DNA of 41,420 nt from an uncultured Pelagibacteraceae bacterium (GTDB taxonomy: Bacteria > Pseudomonadota > Alphaproteobacteria > Pelagibacterales > Pelagibacteraceae), in NCBI GenBank assembly GCA_902527265.1, contig CABZNY010000009.1:1-41420 (forward strand), in the 5' to 3' direction. Shown here piece after piece: positions 40,072 to 41,420 of this stretch (the first letter of the stretch is position 1; the number at the start of each line of letters is the position of its first letter). The notes beneath the pieces are model-generated. The model saw only the letters and a program-made list of their open reading frames with translations, ran no database searches and had not been told where the DNA came from. Position numbers and translations under genes: made by a program.

Positions 40072-40599
40072 ATGAATTTAAAAGATTATATTCGCTCAAT
40101 AAAAGATTATCCTAAAAAGGGTATTTTATTTAGAGATATAACTACTTTAATAAAGAATGAGAGAGCTTTTGAGGAAACAATTAATCAAATCGTTGCAAGA
40201 TCCAAAAAATTTAAGGTAGATAAAATAGCTGCAATTGAATCACGTGGTTTTGTATTTGCATCTGCTGTTTCTTACATATTAAAAAAACCATTTATAATGC
40301 TAAGAAAAAAAAACAAACTTCCTGCTGATGTACACTCAGTTGATTTTAATCTTGAATATGGAACAGCAACAATAGAAGTTCATAAAGACTCAATATCAGA
40401 AAATGACTCTGTTCTTATAATAGATGATTTAATAGCAACAGGTGGAACTGCAGAAGCTGCAGCAAAACTAGTAGAGGTTTCTAAAGGAAATATTGCAGCC
40501 TTTATATTTGTCATAAATCTTTTTGATTTAGGTGGTTGTGATAATCTTTTAAAAAAAGGTTACAAAGTTGAAAATTTGATGGATTTTCCTGGTCATTGA
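40072..40599 (+). CDS. apt: Adenine phosphoribosyltransferase
   Basis: 175 residues; converts adenine and PRPP to AMP. Seen: N-terminal LKDYIRSIKDYPKKGILFRDITTLI, IAAIESRGFVFASAVSY, RKKNKLPADVHSVDFNLEYG, and the PRPP-binding VLIIDDLIATGGTAEAA (114-130), and the PGH-type ending. It diverges from mtnP, which produces the adenine it uses, so the two are functionally paired. Its stop is 2 bp from the 3' end of the convergent tRNA. Confidence 0.96.
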   Translation: MNLKDYIRSIKDYPKKGILFRDITTLIKNERAFEETINQIVARSKKFKVDKIAAIESRGFVFASAVSYILKKPFIMLRKKNKLPADVHSVDFNLEYGTATIEVHKDSISENDSVLIIDDLIATGGTAEAAAKLVEVSKGNIAAFIFVINLFDLGGCDNLLKKGYKVENLMDFPGH

Positions 40600-40601
40600 T
40601 G

Positions 40602-40678
40602 TGGTAGCGGGAAGTGGGATCGAACCACTGACCTCGGGCTTATGAGTCCCGCGCTCTAACCAACTGAGCTACCCCGCC
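40602..40678 (-). tRNA. tRNA-Met (CAU anticodon; elongator most likely)
   Basis: A 77-nt cloverleaf on the minus strand with the 3' CCA encoded (complement of 40602-40604). Acceptor GGCGGGG pairs with TCCCGCT with two G-U pairs; D-arm GCTC/GAGC; anticodon loop CTCATAA with CAT at 40642-40644; T-arm AGTGG-TTCGATC-CCACT. The pair next to the anticodon loop (31-39) is A and G, a mismatch. CAT could also denote a lysidine-modified tRNA-Ile, and an initiator is unlikely because the acceptor starts with a G-U pair rather than the C1-A72 mismatch and the anticodon stem lacks the three G-C pairs next to the loop. Confidence 0.93.
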
Positions 40679-40736
40679 ATAAATTCCTGAAAGTTATAAT
40701 AGGAATTTTATATAACGCAATCAACTATTAAAAAAA

Positions 40737-41420
40737 TTAGCTTTTTTTAACTCCTGTAGGATGTGGAACTCCATCAATTATTAATTTTGGTTCAACACTT
40801 ACATCAATCAATTCAGAACGTTTATCCAAATAAGATTTAACACTTTCGATAGACATTATGTCCTCCAGAAATTTTTCTAATCTAGGAAATTTTTTTATTA
40901 ATGAAGGATCTAACAATTTGGATAAATCTAAATGATGAAACGTGACAAAATCACATGCTCTTGGCTCATCATAAATAAAGAATTTTTTATCGTTATTCTT
41001 CATGGCTTTTTCAAGGTCCTCAAATCTAGATATTAAAAAAGGCATCATATCATCTCTTTTTTTTATAAACTTTTCTCCTGTTGCAAAATTGACAGTTGGA
41101 TTCAGTGGCATAAATAACTCTTGGGCACTTTGCATGATTGCGTTTGCTTTTGCATTTAATATTGGATCAGTAATATTGATACCTGCCAAATTTTCCGTGA
41201 AAGTCATTATTGCCATACTTTGACAAATTTCATGTTTTTTATCGATCACTAACATGGGTAATTGTTTAAAAGGAATATTTGGTTTTACCTCTGACCAGTC
41301 CTTCCCATAATAATCCCATGACATAACATCATCATACTCAATATTAGTATAATGAAATAATAAACGAGGAGCTTCTGCAAGCGCTCTCATTTTGAAATAA
41401 ATTAATTCCAATTTATGTTT
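40737..41420 (-). CDS. Glutathione S-transferase family protein (5' end probably outside the window)
   Basis: About 227 visible codons. The N-terminal thioredoxin-like half starts with LELIYFKMRALAEAPRLLFHYTNIEYDDV, the pattern of sigma/alpha-like GSTs, with LPMLVIDKKHEICQSMAIMTF (the cis-Pro and the E/Q-S glutathione-binding turn) at ~51-71; the C-terminal half is helical with DFVTFHHLDL and FPRLEKFLEDI. A TTG at 41411 could be a start, but the frame stays open to the edge (codons for Lys-His-Lys before it) and family members normally begin two to four residues before this point with MPxYKL-type starts, so the true start likely lies beyond base 41420. Function likely glutathione-dependent detoxification or a related thiol reaction. 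Confidence 0.8.
   Translation of the reverse strand, partial: KHKLELIYFKMRALAEAPRLLFHYTNIEYDDVMSWDYYGKDWSEVKPNIPFKQLPMLVIDKKHEICQSMAIMTFTENLAGINITDPILNAKANAIMQSAQELFMPLNPTVNFATGEKFIKKRDDMMPFLISRFEDLEKAMKNNDKKFFIYDEPRACDFVTFHHLDLSKLLDPSLIKKFPRLEKFLEDIMSIESVKSYLDKRSELIDVSVEPKLIIDGVPHPTGVKKS

Noticed and set aside
40672..40678. Initiator tRNA-Met identity for the CAU tRNA
   Set aside because: Initiator features are missing: position 1-72 is a G-U pair rather than the C-A mismatch, and the anticodon stem next to the loop lacks three consecutive G-C pairs.
40600..40736. tRNA as an integration site for a mobile element
   Set aside because: No integrase gene, no repeat of the tRNA 3' end within the window and flanking genes are ordinary metabolic genes.
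1..41420. CRISPR array, insertion sequence or prophage
   Set aside because: No regularly spaced repeats, transposase, integrase or phage structural genes are visible; all longer frames are accounted for by metabolic, transport or housekeeping genes.

Overview
The window is about 41.4 kb of very AT-rich, densely packed bacterial DNA. It holds 47 supported protein genes and one tRNA, and no gap between genes exceeds about 140 bp. Gene content points to a streamlined marine alphaproteobacterium of the SAR11/Pelagibacterales type: four transport systems with periplasmic binding proteins (two TRAP, one TTT, one ABC), a SpeD-SpeE fusion, many genes overlapping by 1-20 bp, and no recognisable transcription factor. 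No mobile element, prophage or CRISPR was seen. The taxonomic call is an inference from style and content.

Layout. 1-621: 3' end of a phosphomannomutase/phosphoglucomutase gene. 622-7880: a minus-strand operon dctP-dctQ-dctM-malonyl-CoA decarboxylase-dusA-tauE, with a class III CoA-transferase diverging from it; together they look like uptake, CoA activation and decarboxylation of malonate or a similar dicarboxylate. 7882-11354: rpoZ with a long acidic tail, an MFS transporter, a beta-hydroxyacid dehydrogenase, a PNPOx-like flavoprotein and a small membrane protein. 11356-13734: a gamma-carbonic anhydrase followed by two paralogous secreted proteins with zincin motifs. 13755-15827: thioredoxin-fold protein, GT4 glycosyltransferase, small membrane protein. 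15839-20721: tctC-tctB-tctA, with an AbrB-type permease and a second TauE. 20721-22084: GT9 glycosyltransferase and DUF6165 protein. 22081-26203: speD-speE fusion and an amino-acid ABC operon that has no ATPase gene but ends in a nitrilase-family hydrolase. 26289-29111: aldolase/SDR fusion and a BKACE (DUF849) enzyme. 29103-35398: a likely aromatic-acid module (FAH hydrolase, TRAP binding protein, extradiol dioxygenase, flavin hydroxylase, divergent dctQM). 35379-40599: a five-gene methylthioadenosine salvage operon (mtnP, PhyH dioxygenase, mtnA, sulfatase-family hydrolase, membrane protein) with apt diverging. 40602-41420: tRNA(CAU) and a GST-family gene cut by the window edge.

Two themes stand out. 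Each of the four solute-binding-protein genes has a strong Shine-Dalgarno sequence and is followed at once by a GC-containing stem-loop, suggesting that RNA structure, rather than repressors, sets the excess of binding protein over permease. Second, the spermidine branch (which produces MTA) and the MTA salvage operon both lie here, the salvage operon carrying two extra enzymes of unknown role; with the aldolase/SDR fusion they could form an unusual MTA recycling route.
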